From Gammaproteobacteria bacterium (GTDB lineage Bacteria > Pseudomonadota > Gammaproteobacteria > Enterobacterales > Alteromonadaceae), in NCBI GenBank assembly GCA_023380515.1, contig JAMCRH010000262.1:1-21220 (forward strand): a stretch of DNA of 21,220 nt, read 5' to 3'. Made by a program: the position numbers and the translations under genes. This document shows positions 1 through 8,626 of the stretch, in pieces (the first letter of the stretch is position 1; each line of letters begins with the position of its first letter). A model generated the notes under the pieces. The model did not search any database and was not told the origin of the DNA. It worked only from the letters and a program-made list of their open reading frames with translations.

Positions 1-539
1 CCCCAGCGATGGTGGTTGGCGGATTTATTGGTGGCGCTTTAGGGGCGCGATTGCCGCCGGACGTATTGCAGCGGGTTTTTGCTATCGTTTTGTTGTTGCT
101 GGCGCTGCAAATGATTTGGAAGAGGCGTCCACAAGCACAAGACCGGCAACATAATCCACAAGTGGTGCGCGGCGTGGGTGTAGGCATTGGCACCATCGCT
201 GCACTCGTCGGCATCGGTGGCGGCGCCTTAGTCGTGCCATTGCTGCATTATTATCAAGTGGCCATGCGCAATGCCGTTGCTATTGCTGCCGTGTGCAGTG
301 TGGTGTTGGCAGCTGTGGGAACCTTTAGTTATATGTTGCTGGCGCCCGACCTAAAGCATGGTGATATTCCCGGTTTAATTGGTTATGTGTATTTACCAGC
401 ATGGTTTGCAATTGCAGCGACGTCGGTGATTTTTGCCCGTGTCGGTGCTGCTATTGCCCATCGTTTACCTGTACGCTATTTGCAGCGAGCATTTGCTATT
501 TTATTGGTGTCTGTGTCGGTGCATCTGTTACTTAGCTAA
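1..539 (+). CDS. TSUP (TauE/SafE-type) membrane permease, 5' end outside window
   Basis: This is the C-terminal part of an inner-membrane permease of the TSUP family, which exports or imports small sulfur-containing or organic anions. The reading frame is open to the window edge: the codons before the first visible ATG (position 9) read Pro-Ala, and the Pro-Ala-Met-Val-Val-Gly-Gly context is typical of the middle of a TSUP protein, so position 9 is not the true start. About five hydrophobic segments are visible. The glycine-rich stretch VGIGGGALVVPLL (around residues 67-79 from the ATG) matches the repeated family motif that marks the start of the second half. The stop is 19 bp before lgt, with same-strand spacing that suggests co-transcription. 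The substrate cannot be read from sequence. Family is fairly sure; role is not. Confidence 0.85.
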   Translation, partial: PAMVVGGFIGGALGARLPPDVLQRVFAIVLLLLALQMIWKRRPQAQDRQHNPQVVRGVGVGIGTIAALVGIGGGALVVPLLHYYQVAMRNAVAIAAVCSVVLAAVGTFSYMLLAPDLKHGDIPGLIGYVYLPAWFAIAATSVIFARVGAAIAHRLPVRYLQRAFAILLVSVSVHLLLS

Positions 540-558
540 ATCGCTTTAAGGAATTTGA

Positions 559-1422
559 ATGTCAGAGCAGTATCTACAATTCCCCGGTTGGGACCCAGTC
601 GCTATTTCAATTGGACCTTTGTCAGTACATTGGTACGGACTGATGTACCTTGTTGGCGCTGCTTTTGCATTATGGTGGGGAAATAAACAAGCCGACCGCG
701 ACCCTAACTGGAGCCGTGAAGCATGGCAAGATCTGTTGTTTTGGGGCTTTTTAGCACTGATTATTGGTGGTCGTTTAGGCTACGTTTTCTTTTATAACTT
801 TGATCGGCTGGTCGCTGATCCGATTTATTTATTCCGTTTTGGCGAAGGCGGCATGTCCTTTCATGGCGGTCTCATTGGTGTCATTACTGCGTTGGTTATT
901 TATGCGAAACGCACTCAACGCACGCTCATGAGTGTCGGTGATTTTGTTGCGCCTCTTGTGCCGGTTGGTTTAGGTGCTGGACGTATCGGTAATTTCATTA
1001 ATGGTGAGCTTTGGGGCCGGGTCACGGAAGTGCCGTGGGGGATGGTTTTCCCCGCCGAGGCCGCAGGTGATTTACCACGCCACCCGTCGCAGTTATATCA
1101 AGCCTTTGGTGAAGGCTTGCTGTTATTCTTGGTCTTGTACTGGTTTAGTCGCAAACCGCGTCCGGTCGGTGCGATTGGCGGACTGTTCTTGCTTGGCTAT
1201 GGTATTGCCCGTTTTGTGGTGGAGTATTTCCGTCAGCCAGACGAACATCTCGGCTTGCTTGGATTGTTTAGTATGGGACAATGGTTGTCGTTACCTATGG
1301 TGATTGCCGGCGCGCTGATTATGTGGCTAGCTTACCAAGGGAAGTTTGCAGTTCCAGCACGGACAACGGAGCCAGCTAAGCCGAAAACGTCGCAAGCGCA
1401 GAAAAATAAGCAACGTAAATAA
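559..1422 (+). CDS. lgt: Prolipoprotein diacylglyceryl transferase
   Basis: Lgt transfers diacylglycerol from phosphatidylglycerol to the lipobox cysteine of prolipoproteins, the first step of lipoprotein maturation in the inner membrane. The 287-residue protein has the usual length and about seven membrane segments. Visible family marks are HWYGLMY at residues 24-30, FHGG at 101-104, and the Lgt signature [15 protein letters not shown] at 139-153 with its conserved Arg142, Asn145 and Glu150. The C-terminus is a short basic, lysine-rich cytoplasmic tail. An AAGGA ribosome-binding site lies just before the ATG. thyA follows 78 bp downstream, the same lgt-thyA order as in Escherichia coli. A lipoprotein client, the sulfatase at 17632, is also encoded in this window. 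Confidence 0.97.
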   Translation: MSEQYLQFPGWDPVAISIGPLSVHWYGLMYLVGAAFALWWGNKQADRDPNWSREAWQDLLFWGFLALIIGGRLGYVFFYNFDRLVADPIYLFRFGEGGMSFHGGLIGVITALVIYAKRTQRTLMSVGDFVAPLVPVGLGAGRIGNFINGELWGRVTEVPWGMVFPAEAAGDLPRHPSQLYQAFGEGLLLFLVLYWFSRKPRPVGAIGGLFLLGYGIARFVVEYFRQPDEHLGLLGLFSMGQWLSLPMVIAGALIMWLAYQGKFAVPARTTEPAKPKTSQAQKNKQRK

Positions 1423-1500
1423 CGTTAGGGTTGAATAAGCTCAAGCAGCTACCAATAACGGCCACAAACAAAAGCCGCAATCAACAGCAGGAGAGAAAGC

Positions 1501-2334
1501 ATGCAACAGTATTTGGACTTAATGCGCCACGTGCTTGAAAACGGAACCGTGAAGGAAGATCGCACCGGCACCGGCACGCGCAGTGTGTTTGGCTACCAAA
1601 TGCGGTTTGACCTTGCCGAAGGCTTTCCATTGGTGACAACCAAAAAGTGTCATTTGCGGTCGATTATTCATGAGCTCTTGTGGTTCCTGCAAGGCGATAC
1701 CAATATTCGTTACTTGCGTGAAAACGGCGTGAGTATTTGGGACGAGTGGGCCACAGCCGATGGTGATTTGGGACCCGTTTATGGGGCGATGTGGCGGAAC
1801 TGGCCAACGCCAGACGGCCAGCATGTCGACCAAATTGCCGATCTGATTGCGGAAATTAAACAAAACCCAGACTCGCGTCGCCTGCTAGTCAGCGCCTGGA
1901 ACCCGGCACTGTTACCGAACCCGAAAGTGTCACCAAAGGTTAATGCGGAGCAGGGGCGGCAAGCGCTACCGCCGTGTCATACACTTTTCCAATTCTATGT
2001 TGCTGACGGTAAATTGTCGTGCCAATTGTATCAGCGAAGCGCCGATATTTTCCTTGGCGTGCCATTCAATATCGCCAGTTATGCATTGTTTACCATGATG
2101 GTTGCGCAAGTGTGCGACCTAGAGCTCGGTGAGTTTATTCATACCTTTGGTGATGCGCATTTATATTCGAATCACATGGAACAGGCTCAACTGCAATTAA
2201 GCCGTGAGCCGCTGCCATTGCCGTCGATGCGGATTAACCCTGCAGTGAAAGACATTTTCGCTTTCAAGTTCGAAGACTTCGAGCTTGAAAATTATCAAGC
2301 GCATCCGCACATCAAGGCGCCGGTCGCTATTTAA
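1501..2334 (+). CDS. thyA: Thymidylate synthase
   Basis: ThyA converts dUMP to dTMP using 5,10-methylenetetrahydrofolate in the cytoplasm. The protein has 277 residues, slightly longer than the 264 of E. coli because of a ~13-residue insertion (around residues 139-155, [16 protein letters not shown]) just before the catalytic loop. This insertion is seen in other marine gammaproteobacterial ThyA proteins as I recall them. The catalytic cysteine is Cys159 in [12 protein letters not shown]. The phosphate-binding arginine is Arg21 in EDRTGTGT, with the paired arginines in [11 protein letters not shown] (residues 124-134), and the substrate-contacting [12 protein letters not shown] is intact. An AGGAGA ribosome-binding site precedes the ATG. 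The frame is complete and the C-terminus ends on the expected PVAI. Confidence 0.98.
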   Translation: MQQYLDLMRHVLENGTVKEDRTGTGTRSVFGYQMRFDLAEGFPLVTTKKCHLRSIIHELLWFLQGDTNIRYLRENGVSIWDEWATADGDLGPVYGAMWRNWPTPDGQHVDQIADLIAEIKQNPDSRRLLVSAWNPALLPNPKVSPKVNAEQGRQALPPCHTLFQFYVADGKLSCQLYQRSADIFLGVPFNIASYALFTMMVAQVCDLELGEFIHTFGDAHLYSNHMEQAQLQLSREPLPLPSMRINPAVKDIFAFKFEDFELENYQAHPHIKAPVAI

Positions 2335-2370
2335 CTTGAAACAATCGAGTCATAAGGAAAAGCATAAGCC

Positions 2371-3165
2371 ATGAGTAGTACTGATTGGCAGCGTCGCTTC
2401 GGCGGTATTGAACGCCTTTACGGTCATGAGTCTGCGCAGGAATTACAACAACTGCATATTGCCGTGGTTGGCATTGGTGGCGTGGGTTCGTGGGCTGCGG
2501 AAGCCTTGGCTCGCAGTGGTGTTGGCAAACTAACACTGATAGACATGGACGAGGTGTGCCTCAGTAACGTGAATCGGCAGTCGCATGCGTTAACGAACAC
2601 CGTTGGTCAGTTGAAAATCGATGTGCTCGGTGAACGTTTACGCGCTATTAATCCCGACCTACAGCTGACCTTAATCGACGATTTCATAAATAAAGACAAC
2701 TTGGCCGAGCATTTCGCTTCGGCTCCAGACGGCGTGCTTGATGCTATCGACAGTTTACAGGCCAAGGTGTCATTACTGGCTTGGTGTAAACGCCAAAAAA
2801 TAACCGTAGTGACCACAGGTGGTGCTGGTGGCCAAATTGACCCAAGCCAAATTGCCATCACAGACGTCGCGAAAGTGACGCAGGATCCCTTAATGGCGAA
2901 AGTGCGTAATCAACTTCGTCGTGATTTCGGCTTTAGCCGCAATCCGAAACGGAAGTTTGGCATCGATTGTGTGTATAGCACCGAGCAATTACGTTACCCG
3001 CGTGAAGATGGCAGTGTGTCTTATGCTAAGCCGGGCGATCGCGGTGTGAACATGAATTGCGCCACAGGCTTTGGGGCGTCCATGATGGTCACCGCAAGCT
3101 TTGGCTTGTTCGCTGCTGCACAATTGTTAAAACGCGTGTTACCCGACGTGACTCCTAGCTCGTAA
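2371..3165 (+). CDS. tcdA: tRNA threonylcarbamoyladenosine dehydratase (TcdA/CsdL)
   Basis: TcdA is an E1-like (ThiF superfamily) enzyme that uses ATP to cyclise N6-threonylcarbamoyladenosine at position 37 of tRNAs to its hydantoin form. The ATP-binding Rossmann motif GIGGVGSWAAEALARSG is at residues 34-50, followed by LIDMDEVCLSNVNRQ at 56-70, with the conserved Asp58 and Asn68-Arg69. The C-terminal hydrophobic helix (about residues 237-257) is kept. The 264-residue length matches the family (E. coli about 268). It follows thyA by 36 bp on the same strand and may be read with it. Its tail-to-tail neighbour is csdE, whose product is known in E. coli to pass sulfur from CsdA to TcdA. No csdA is visible in the window. 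Confidence 0.95.
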   Translation: MSSTDWQRRFGGIERLYGHESAQELQQLHIAVVGIGGVGSWAAEALARSGVGKLTLIDMDEVCLSNVNRQSHALTNTVGQLKIDVLGERLRAINPDLQLTLIDDFINKDNLAEHFASAPDGVLDAIDSLQAKVSLLAWCKRQKITVVTTGGAGGQIDPSQIAITDVAKVTQDPLMAKVRNQLRRDFGFSRNPKRKFGIDCVYSTEQLRYPREDGSVSYAKPGDRGVNMNCATGFGASMMVTASFGLFAAAQLLKRVLPDVTPSS

Positions 3166-3182
3166 GCCGATAACCCATGTAT

Positions 3183-3599
3183 TCAAGACTGCAGTGAACA
3201 ACTCAGCGCTTGTGCTCGTAACGTTATTTGATATAAGCCGTTAGTGCGCGAAGGTGTGAGCTGATTCGTCAATTGGCAGGTCGCTAGCCAAGCATTGACG
3301 TCGAAATTGGCAATGGTTGCAGGTGTCTGGTTTTGCAATGGCGCGAATAGAACCACTAACAGACCGCGAATCAGACGTGATTCACTATCCGCTTGGAAGT
3401 ACAGAGTTGCGTCACTTTTTACGGTATAATCGAGCCAAACTGCTGCTTCACAACCGTCGACATGGTTGTCGTTGCAGCGCTCAGCAAGATCCTCTGCAGT
3501 TAGGTGCCGTGCCCACTGAAGTAACAGTCGGTAACGCGCTTCCCAGCCGCTGGCTTGCTGTAAACTTGTTTGAATTTCGTCTGCAGTTGGCCATGTCAT
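3183..3599 (-). CDS. csdE: Cysteine desulfuration protein, SufE family (CsdE)
   Basis: SufE/CsdE proteins accept persulfide sulfur from a cysteine desulfurase and pass it on. The 138-residue protein has the acceptor cysteine as Cys50 in VDGCEAAVWL, matching the family's V-x-G-C-x-x-x-V-W motif, and starts with an N-terminal helix region typical of the family. The ATG at 3597-3599 has an AGGAAA ribosome-binding site six bases upstream on the minus strand. I chose CsdE over SufE because tcdA is next door (stop codons 17 bp apart, convergent) and no suf genes are present. The separation from tcdA is too short for a strong terminator and none is visible. Start choice is good; the CsdE/SufE distinction rests on context. 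Confidence 0.88.
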   Translation of the reverse strand: MTWPTADEIQTSLQQASGWEARYRLLLQWARHLTAEDLAERCNDNHVDGCEAAVWLDYTVKSDATLYFQADSESRLIRGLLVVLFAPLQNQTPATIANFDVNAWLATCQLTNQLTPSRTNGLYQITLRAQALSCSLQS

Positions 3600-3693
3600 G
3601 GTGGTTTCCTCGTTTGAGACTGCTTTAAACAGACTGCCAGCTAGAGTTGACAGTTCAGTGTTGGTGAATTTGCCATCATTATACCGTCAACAC

Positions 3694-3722
3694 TTGTGTC
3701 ATGCAGGCTGCTTTTACATAAT
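3694..3722 (+). promoter_or_regulatory. Likely sigma-70 promoter for etfBA
   Basis: TTGTGT (3694-3699) and CATAAT (3717-3722) are separated by 17 bp and lie 48 bp before the etfB ATG at 3770. Five of six bases match the -10 consensus and four of six match the -35. Transcription would begin near 3729, leaving a leader of about 40 nt. On the minus strand a TATAAT at 3677-3682 could be the -10 for csdE, but it has no good -35. Confidence 0.45.
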
Positions 3723-3769
3723 GCACGCTTATGTCAATTCGACGTAGGTTTGAGAAGAAGGAAGAGGTT

Positions 3770-4519
3770 ATGAAAATTTTGGTCGCGGTGAAGCGCGTGA
3801 TTGACTATAACGTCAAAGTTCGCGTCAAAGCCGATCAGTCTGATGTTGACTTAAGTAACGTAAAAATGGCGCTCAACCCATTCTGTGAAATTGCGGTTGA
3901 AGAAGCTGTTCGCCTAAAAGAGAAAGGCGTTGCCGAAGAAGTCGTCGTGGTTTCGATTGGTCCGAAAGCGAGCCAAGAGCAAATTCGCACAGCGTTAGCA
4001 CTTGGTGCTGACCGCGGTATTCATGTTGAAACTGATGCAATGCCAGATTCACTTGCCGTCGCCAAAATTCTCAATAAGTTAGTTGCTGAAGAAGCACCAC
4101 AGCTTGTGATTCTTGGTAAACAGTCCATTGACTCAGACAACAACCAAACCGGCCAAATGTTGGCTGCGTTGAGCGACATGCCGCAGGGCACCTTCGCGTC
4201 TGAAGTGAAAGTCGATGGTGATAAAGTTCAAGTAACCCGTGAAGTCGACGGTGGCTTGCAAACTCTTGAACTAACCTTGCCAGCGATTGTGACGACCGAC
4301 CTGCGTTTAAACGAACCACGTTACGCGTCGTTACCGAATATTATGAAAGCCAAGCGTAAGCCGTTGGACGTGAAAACCCCATCCGACTTAGGTGTGGAAC
4401 TTGCGAGTAAAGTATCTGTATTGAAAGTTGAATCACCAGCAGAGCGCAGCGCAGGCATTAAAGTGGCCAGTGTGGCCGAGTTAGTTGAGAAATTGAAAAA
4501 CGAGGCAAAAGTATTATGA
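3770..4519 (+). CDS. etfB: Electron transfer flavoprotein, beta subunit
   Basis: EtfB pairs with EtfA to form the soluble flavoprotein that carries electrons from acyl-CoA and related dehydrogenases to ETF:ubiquinone oxidoreductase. The family N-terminus [20 protein letters not shown] begins at 3770 behind a strong GAAGGAAGAGG ribosome-binding site. An in-frame ATG at 3731 would add 13 basic residues not found in the family and lies almost at the predicted transcription start, so I reject it. The protein has 249 residues, the normal length. The beta-subunit recognition loop [17 protein letters not shown] is intact toward the C-terminal third, as is the AMP/adenine-binding N-terminal fold. The last four bases (ATGA) overlap the etfA start, implying translational coupling. 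Confidence 0.97.
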   Translation: MKILVAVKRVIDYNVKVRVKADQSDVDLSNVKMALNPFCEIAVEEAVRLKEKGVAEEVVVVSIGPKASQEQIRTALALGADRGIHVETDAMPDSLAVAKILNKLVAEEAPQLVILGKQSIDSDNNQTGQMLAALSDMPQGTFASEVKVDGDKVQVTREVDGGLQTLELTLPAIVTTDLRLNEPRYASLPNIMKAKRKPLDVKTPSDLGVELASKVSVLKVESPAERSAGIKVASVAELVEKLKNEAKVL

Positions 4520-5448
4520 GCATTTTAGTTGTCGCAGAACACGATAATAAAACCCTCAACCCTGCCACGTTGAAAACGTTAACTGCTGCACAAGCGATGG
4601 GTGGCGATATTCATGTCCTGGTTGCCGGTGAAAACTGTGCAGATGTGGCCAATGAAGTTGCGCAAGCAGCGGGCGTGAGCAAAGTATTGCATGCGGACAA
4701 CGCTGCCTATGGTCACCATTTAGCTGAGAACCTGAGCGCCCTGGTGGTCAGTTTGGGTAAAGGCTACAGCCATATTATTGCGCCAGCGACCACGACTGGT
4801 AAGAACTTTATGCCGCGCGTTGCAGTGCTACTCGACGTTGCTCAAGTGTCAGATATTATTGCCGTTGAATCAGCCGACACGTTCAAACGTCCTATTTATG
4901 CTGGCAACGCGATTGCAACGGTGCAATGTGACGAAGCGATCAAAGTGATCACAGTCCGTGCGACTGCGTTTGATGCGGTTGCTGCTGAAGGTGGCAATGC
5001 GAGCGTGGAAAGCGTGAGTGACGTATTTGCGTCAGAAAAAGTAACTTTTGTTGGCGAACAGGTTGCTGCATCTGAGCGTCCTGACCTTGCTGCCGCACGC
5101 GTCGTTATTTCTGGTGGCCGCGGAATGCAAAACGGTGAAAACTTCGTGTTACTTGAAAAAGTAGCGGACAAACTAGGTGCAGCTATTGGTGCATCCCGTG
5201 CAGCCGTTGACGCTGGTTTTGTGCCGAACGACATGCAGGTTGGTCAAACGGGTAAAATTGTCGCACCTGAGTTATACATTGCGGTCGGCATTAGCGGTGC
5301 AATTCAGCATTTGGCTGGCATGAAAGACTCGAAAGTCATTGTTGCCATTAACAAAGACGAAGAAGCGCCGATTTTCTCCGTCGCAGATTACGGTTTAGTT
5401 GCCGATTTATTTGAGGCGCTACCGGAATTAGAAAAAGCATTATCTTAA
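4516..5448 (+). CDS. etfA: Electron transfer flavoprotein, alpha subunit
   Basis: EtfA is the FAD-binding partner of EtfB. The 310-residue protein has the N-terminal alpha/beta domain (residues 1-185) and the C-terminal FAD domain. The latter shows [20 protein letters not shown], then [31 protein letters not shown] and [19 protein letters not shown], all standard FAD-contact segments. The start overlaps the etfB stop by 4 bp, so the pair is one transcriptional and translational unit. A 10-bp perfect inverted repeat eight bases after the stop closes the operon. Length and motifs are fully normal. Confidence 0.97.
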   Translation: MSILVVAEHDNKTLNPATLKTLTAAQAMGGDIHVLVAGENCADVANEVAQAAGVSKVLHADNAAYGHHLAENLSALVVSLGKGYSHIIAPATTTGKNFMPRVAVLLDVAQVSDIIAVESADTFKRPIYAGNAIATVQCDEAIKVITVRATAFDAVAAEGGNASVESVSDVFASEKVTFVGEQVAASERPDLAAARVVISGGRGMQNGENFVLLEKVADKLGAAIGASRAAVDAGFVPNDMQVGQTGKIVAPELYIAVGISGAIQHLAGMKDSKVIVAINKDEEAPIFSVADYGLVADLFEALPELEKALS

Positions 5449-5456
5449 CTGCGTGA

Positions 5457-5490
5457 CAAGCAGGTTGGTCCTCTGCTAACCTGCTTGTTA
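5457..5490 (+). terminator. Terminator-like hairpin after etfA
   Basis: CAAGCAGGTT (5457-5466) and AACCTGCTTG (5478-5487) are perfect 10-bp arms around an 11-nt loop. The following bases are TTAATAAAAG, so the T-run is weak. It probably ends etfBA transcription but may be partly leaky. Confidence 0.65.
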
Positions 5491-5621
5491 ATAAAAGATT
5501 AAAAAAAAGTCGGCTATTTGACTCTAAATACTTGCGTAAATGCGAGTAATCATACATGATTTTTGAAAGTCATTAGCCAGGGACACCCGGCTTGGGGTAC
5601 GCAGGATAGGTGGCAACAACA

Positions 5622-7442
5622 ATGAAAAGAAAAACAACTATGTTCAAAAAACTTCCACTTGCAGCAGCTGTAGGCTTAGCAATCGCGGCCGCGCCAGCGC
5701 AAGCAAAGGATTTCGAAGTTGGTCCATTTGCTGTTTCATTCGACTCAACCTTTTCGCTTGGAGCAATCTGGCGAACGGGTTCGCGTGATTTACGATTATT
5801 GCATCCGGGTAACTATGAAGGTGGTCAAGGTCAGTCGGCTGTTACCGATGATGGTAATCTCAACTTCGACCGCGGTGATTTAACCTCGCTCGTATTTAAA
5901 GGTGTTCACGATTTGGATATCAGTACCCAAAACATGGGTGGTATCTTTGTCCGCTTTAATTACTGGTATGACGACGTTCTTGAAAACGAAGCGTTTGCTC
6001 ACGGTCATAATGGGACGAACTATTTCCCGAATGCCCGCTTGGATTCAGACTCGTTTGATGATTACTCGAAAGGTAAAGGTGCCAACCTCCTCGATGCGTT
6101 CTACTATACGCAATTCGACATTGGTAACCGTCCAGTAGACTTACGGATCGGCCGTCAGGTCCTAAGCTGGGGTGAGAGTACTTTTGTCTTCAACGGTGTT
6201 AACTCCATTAACCCGCTCGACGTTAACGCAGCTCGCCGTCCAGGCGCGGAAATCAAAGAAGCACTCTTACCGGTCGGTATGGTCAGTACTTCAATTGGTA
6301 TTCGTGACAACACGACACTCGACGCTTTCGTTGGTTTTGAATGGGACAACACCAAACTTGACGGTTGTGGAACCTTCTTCTCAACGGTTGATATTCTTGG
6401 TGGTCCAGGTTGTAACAAAATAACCTTGAACCCTGAAGTTGCGCCAGGTCGTTTCTTGAGTGACCGTGAGTCAGTCGAAGCGGGCTTATATGTTGCGCGT
6501 GCAGCAGACGTTGAAGCAAGCGATAGTGGTCAATGGGGTATTGGTTTGCGCCACTACTCACTGAATTTAGATACTGAATTTGGTCTATACTACATCAACG
6601 TGCATAACCATGCGCCAATTATTTCTGCCTACGATTGGACGACCACAGCACCTAGTAACAATGTGGTGTCTACCAATGGACCAATGTATTTTGCTGAATG
6701 GCCAGAAGATAACCAAATCTGGGGTGCAAGCTTCAGTACCATGCTCGGCAATTGGTCGTGGGCTGGTGAAGTTAGCTACCGCCCAAATCAAGCGGTTCAG
6801 ATTAATACGATAGAAATCATTACCGCTGGTTTGCAGCCTGAAATTCCAACTTCGTTTGAACAACGGATTGCCACAGCACGACCTAACGGTATTCCTGTTG
6901 GCGGTTACGCAGCTGGCTATGAAGAGCTGAAAGTGTATCAAGCACAGATGACCTTCATTAACTTCTTCGAGCAATTCTGGGTGTCTGATCGGATGACCAT
7001 TATTGCAGAGTTTGCAGCGAACCACATCGACAACCTACCAGGTCTGGATACGCAACGTTTTGGCCGCAGCCCTGTTTTTGGCAAATGTTTAACGGTTCGT
7101 GACCAGCAGCGTTTGGGTAATCCATCACCTGCGGGCAACATCAACTGTGATGGTTTCGTCACGACGACTTCCTTCGGTTATCGCTTACGTGCAGCGTTTG
7201 ACTTTAACAACGCGATTCGCGGTTGGAACTTAACACCGACCTTGGTTGTTAACCACGACGTCAAAGGTTATTCACCGAACGCAAACTTCATCGAAGGCCG
7301 CTTGAACCTTGGTCTGTTAGTTGAAGGAAGCTACATGAGTAAGTATCGCGTTGTTGTTGGTTATAACAACTACAGCGGTGCTGATTATGACCCAATGCAA
7401 GACCGGGATCATATCTCTGCGAGCTTCTCAATGTCGTTCTAA
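5622..7442 (+). CDS. DUF1302 family outer-membrane protein
   Basis: This is a predicted outer-membrane beta-barrel of the DUF1302 family. The N-terminus is a Sec signal peptide: a basic start, the hydrophobic LAAAVGLAIAAAPAQA, and cleavage before KDFEVGPF. The mature start with FDSTFSLGAIWRT, the internal GRQVLSWGEST, and the terminal phenylalanine of SASFSMSF fit the family. The length of 606 residues is usual. AGGATAGG at 5603-5610 is spaced 11 nt from the ATG at 5622. An in-frame GTG at 5610 would sit inside that site, and a later ATG at 5640 is also possible. In other proteobacteria DUF1302 genes are often next to a DUF1329 gene; none is here, and the gene stands alone after etfBA. The function is not known; a transport or export role is inferred from the barrel. 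Confidence 0.88.
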   Translation: MKRKTTMFKKLPLAAAVGLAIAAAPAQAKDFEVGPFAVSFDSTFSLGAIWRTGSRDLRLLHPGNYEGGQGQSAVTDDGNLNFDRGDLTSLVFKGVHDLDISTQNMGGIFVRFNYWYDDVLENEAFAHGHNGTNYFPNARLDSDSFDDYSKGKGANLLDAFYYTQFDIGNRPVDLRIGRQVLSWGESTFVFNGVNSINPLDVNAARRPGAEIKEALLPVGMVSTSIGIRDNTTLDAFVGFEWDNTKLDGCGTFFSTVDILGGPGCNKITLNPEVAPGRFLSDRESVEAGLYVARAADVEASDSGQWGIGLRHYSLNLDTEFGLYYINVHNHAPIISAYDWTTTAPSNNVVSTNGPMYFAEWPEDNQIWGASFSTMLGNWSWAGEVSYRPNQAVQINTIEIITAGLQPEIPTSFEQRIATARPNGIPVGGYAAGYEELKVYQAQMTFINFFEQFWVSDRMTIIAEFAANHIDNLPGLDTQRFGRSPVFGKCLTVRDQQRLGNPSPAGNINCDGFVTTTSFGYRLRAAFDFNNAIRGWNLTPTLVVNHDVKGYSPNANFIEGRLNLGLLVEGSYMSKYRVVVGYNNYSGADYDPMQDRDHISASFSMSF

Positions 7443-7460
7443 GACGATATGTTATGATTA

Positions 7461-7477
7461 GAAAGACGCCTCCGGGC
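7461..7477 (+). terminator. Broken terminator after the DUF1302 gene
   Basis: AAAGACGCC (7462-7470), loop TCCG (7471-7474) and GGC (7475-7477) are the 5' arm, tetraloop and first three bases of the 3' arm of a terminator hairpin. The rest of the arm (expected GTCTTT) is missing because the IS4-family end begins at 7478. It reads as the original terminator of the DUF1302 gene, cut by the insertion. Confidence 0.6.
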
Positions 7478-7495
7478 TAACACCGTTCAGTTAAG
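7478..7495 (+). repeat. IS4-family terminal inverted repeat (left)
   Basis: TAACACCGTTCAGTTAAG. Its exact reverse complement is at 19963-19980. The related repeat at 21095-21112 differs at three of 18 positions. Confidence 0.8.
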
Positions 7496-7536
7496 AAATA
7501 TTTTTGCGATCGGTTGAACGATCCCAAGGTTAGTTC

Positions 7537-7577
7537 AAAATACCCTCATCATCGTTTGGTTATGAGGGTATTTTTTT
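7537..7577 (+). terminator. Stem-loop with T-run in the IS4 leader
   Basis: AAAATACCCTCAT (7537-7549) pairs perfectly with ATGAGGGTATTTT (7562-7574) around a 12-nt loop, and seven T residues end the stem (7571-7577). It sits 59 bp inside the IS end, just before the transposase frame. It looks like a strong intrinsic terminator that would stop read-through from the DUF1302 gene into the element. Confidence 0.75.
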
Positions 7578-7578
7578 A

Positions 7579-7734
7579 CTTAGTCATTGGTTACTTGATA
7601 CAGATACGTTCGCTGTTCCGGAACACTTGTCAACATTCAAACAGTCTATCCCCCTTGAATGGGTTGAACAAGCACTAGAATCTACCAATAAAGCCAGCAT
7701 TAAAAGGCGCAAGTTGCCGGCTGAGTTAGTAGTT
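7579..7734 (+). pseudogene. IS4-family transposase, N-terminal fragment
   Basis: Translating plus-strand codons from 7579 gives about 52 residues: a variable lead, then FAVPEHLSTFKQSIPLEW, VEQALESTNKASIKRRK and LPAEL. This is the typical N-terminal domain of IS4-group transposases, in which an I-P-x-x-W-I/V-x-x-A-L stretch is followed by a basic R/K-R-R-x-L-P-A-E motif. There is no in-frame ATG. Inserting TG after the A at 7578 would restore an ATG immediately after the T-run, as in the related copy at 21190, so loss of two bases is a plausible cause. The frame loses homology after LPAE, where it enters the antisense of the 7700-8626 gene. No DDE catalytic residues survive. It is non-functional. 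Confidence 0.7.
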
Positions 7735-8626
7735 GTTGCTGATGAAATTCAGAAAGCGTTTCTTCTGCTGCAATAAGTTGTCCGCTGTTGTTAAAAACCA
7801 TGCTTTGGGCGTTTGGGATTTCCGGTTCCACCAGGCCGGCGATGAGTTTGGTCATGGCGACATCGTGGCTGGCATTGATCATGTGTTGGCCATCAATATC
7901 AACCGGAACCTGATAGGTAATCGTCCAGTAACCTGCAGAGAGGTCAAAGTACAAACCAGTCCAGACTGGAGTGCGCTCAGGATTGTCCTCCTGAAGTGTT
8001 GAGCCCACGGTGGTAAAGTCAGTTATTACCAACTCAGGTGCTGCTAATAACCCCCAAGGATTGTCCTGCTGATAAATTGTCAGGATGTTTTCGGGTAGTG
8101 AGATATGGGTGTTGGTCACCAGGCCATGCAAGGCTGGGCCAAATTCGTTTACCAGATACTGGGCGATGATGGTTCTCGCCTTAATTTCGTCTGAAAGCGG
8201 TCGGGGGCCAGGGCCTGCAAACGTAGTCACGGATTCGAACCACTGACTGTCAGCGGTAGTACCTTCAAAAAAATCCTCTCTTAGCCTTAAGGTACCTGGC
8301 TCTGTTTCAACGTGCCAACGGTCAAATTTTTCTGTGTAAGCCGGGTTATCGGCGAGCGCTGAATACCTTCTCTCGAAGGCAGCGGCAAGTTGAGCTGCTC
8401 GGTCTTCAATAGTGCGGAACAATCTGCTTTCCCGTTCTATGCGGCGTTCCGCTTGTTCAGTAAGGCTCTGAATATGATCCGCTTTTGCTTGCTGATATGA
8501 AACCCAGAAGCTGACTGTTGAGAGTGCGACAACAAGCATAAGCGACCACAGGCTGATATTAATCAGCAGCCTGGTGGTTAATCTTCTCGCAAAACGGGAG
8601 CGTCTGTTTGAGCTATTTATGCTCAC
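7700..8626 (-). pseudogene. Membrane sensor protein, C-terminus lost at IS4 junction
   Basis: The 308-residue frame begins with a basic N-terminus, one membrane helix (about residues 20-45), a helical linker with many Glu/Arg/Gln (50-90), and a large periplasmic domain. The latter includes YWTITYQVPVDIDGQHMINASHDV, reminiscent of Cache-type sensor domains found in front of GGDEF or histidine-kinase modules. No second membrane helix or output domain follows: the last eight residues are encoded by antisense IS4 sequence and then a stop. The start is a GTG at 8624-8626 with AAGGAA about 11 nt upstream. I infer a truncated receptor of a signalling protein; the output domain is unknown. It may still be made, but would be a stub. 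Confidence 0.6.

Larger units (their letters stand above)
7478..7734 (+). mobile_element. IS4-family element remnant (left end and start of transposase)
   Basis: The remnant starts with the 18-bp terminal repeat TAACACCGTTCAGTTAAG (7478-7495). It continues with the subterminal block GCGATCGGTTGAACGATCC, a terminator-like stem-loop (7537-7577) and the first ~52 codons of an IS4-type transposase. The homology stops near 7725-7740, where it abuts the 3' part of a minus-strand gene with no right end. The terminal repeat resembles that of E. coli IS4 as I remember it and the element at 21095 here. A deletion has removed the rest of the IS and the end of the neighbouring gene. Confidence 0.75.

Noticed and set aside
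1519..1863. Minus-strand open frame inside thyA
   Set aside because: It is antisense to a confident gene, with no homology or ribosome-binding site I recognise.
3731..3769. Upstream in-frame ATG for etfB
   Set aside because: It adds 13 basic residues absent from the family, lies almost at the predicted transcription start, and the strong ribosome-binding site serves the ATG at 3770.
5610..5621. GTG start for the DUF1302 gene
   Set aside because: The GTG overlaps the AGGATAGG ribosome-binding site; the ATG at 5622 gives a normal signal peptide.
6585..7162. Minus-strand frames within the DUF1302 gene
   Set aside because: They are antisense shadows of a well-supported gene with no family features.
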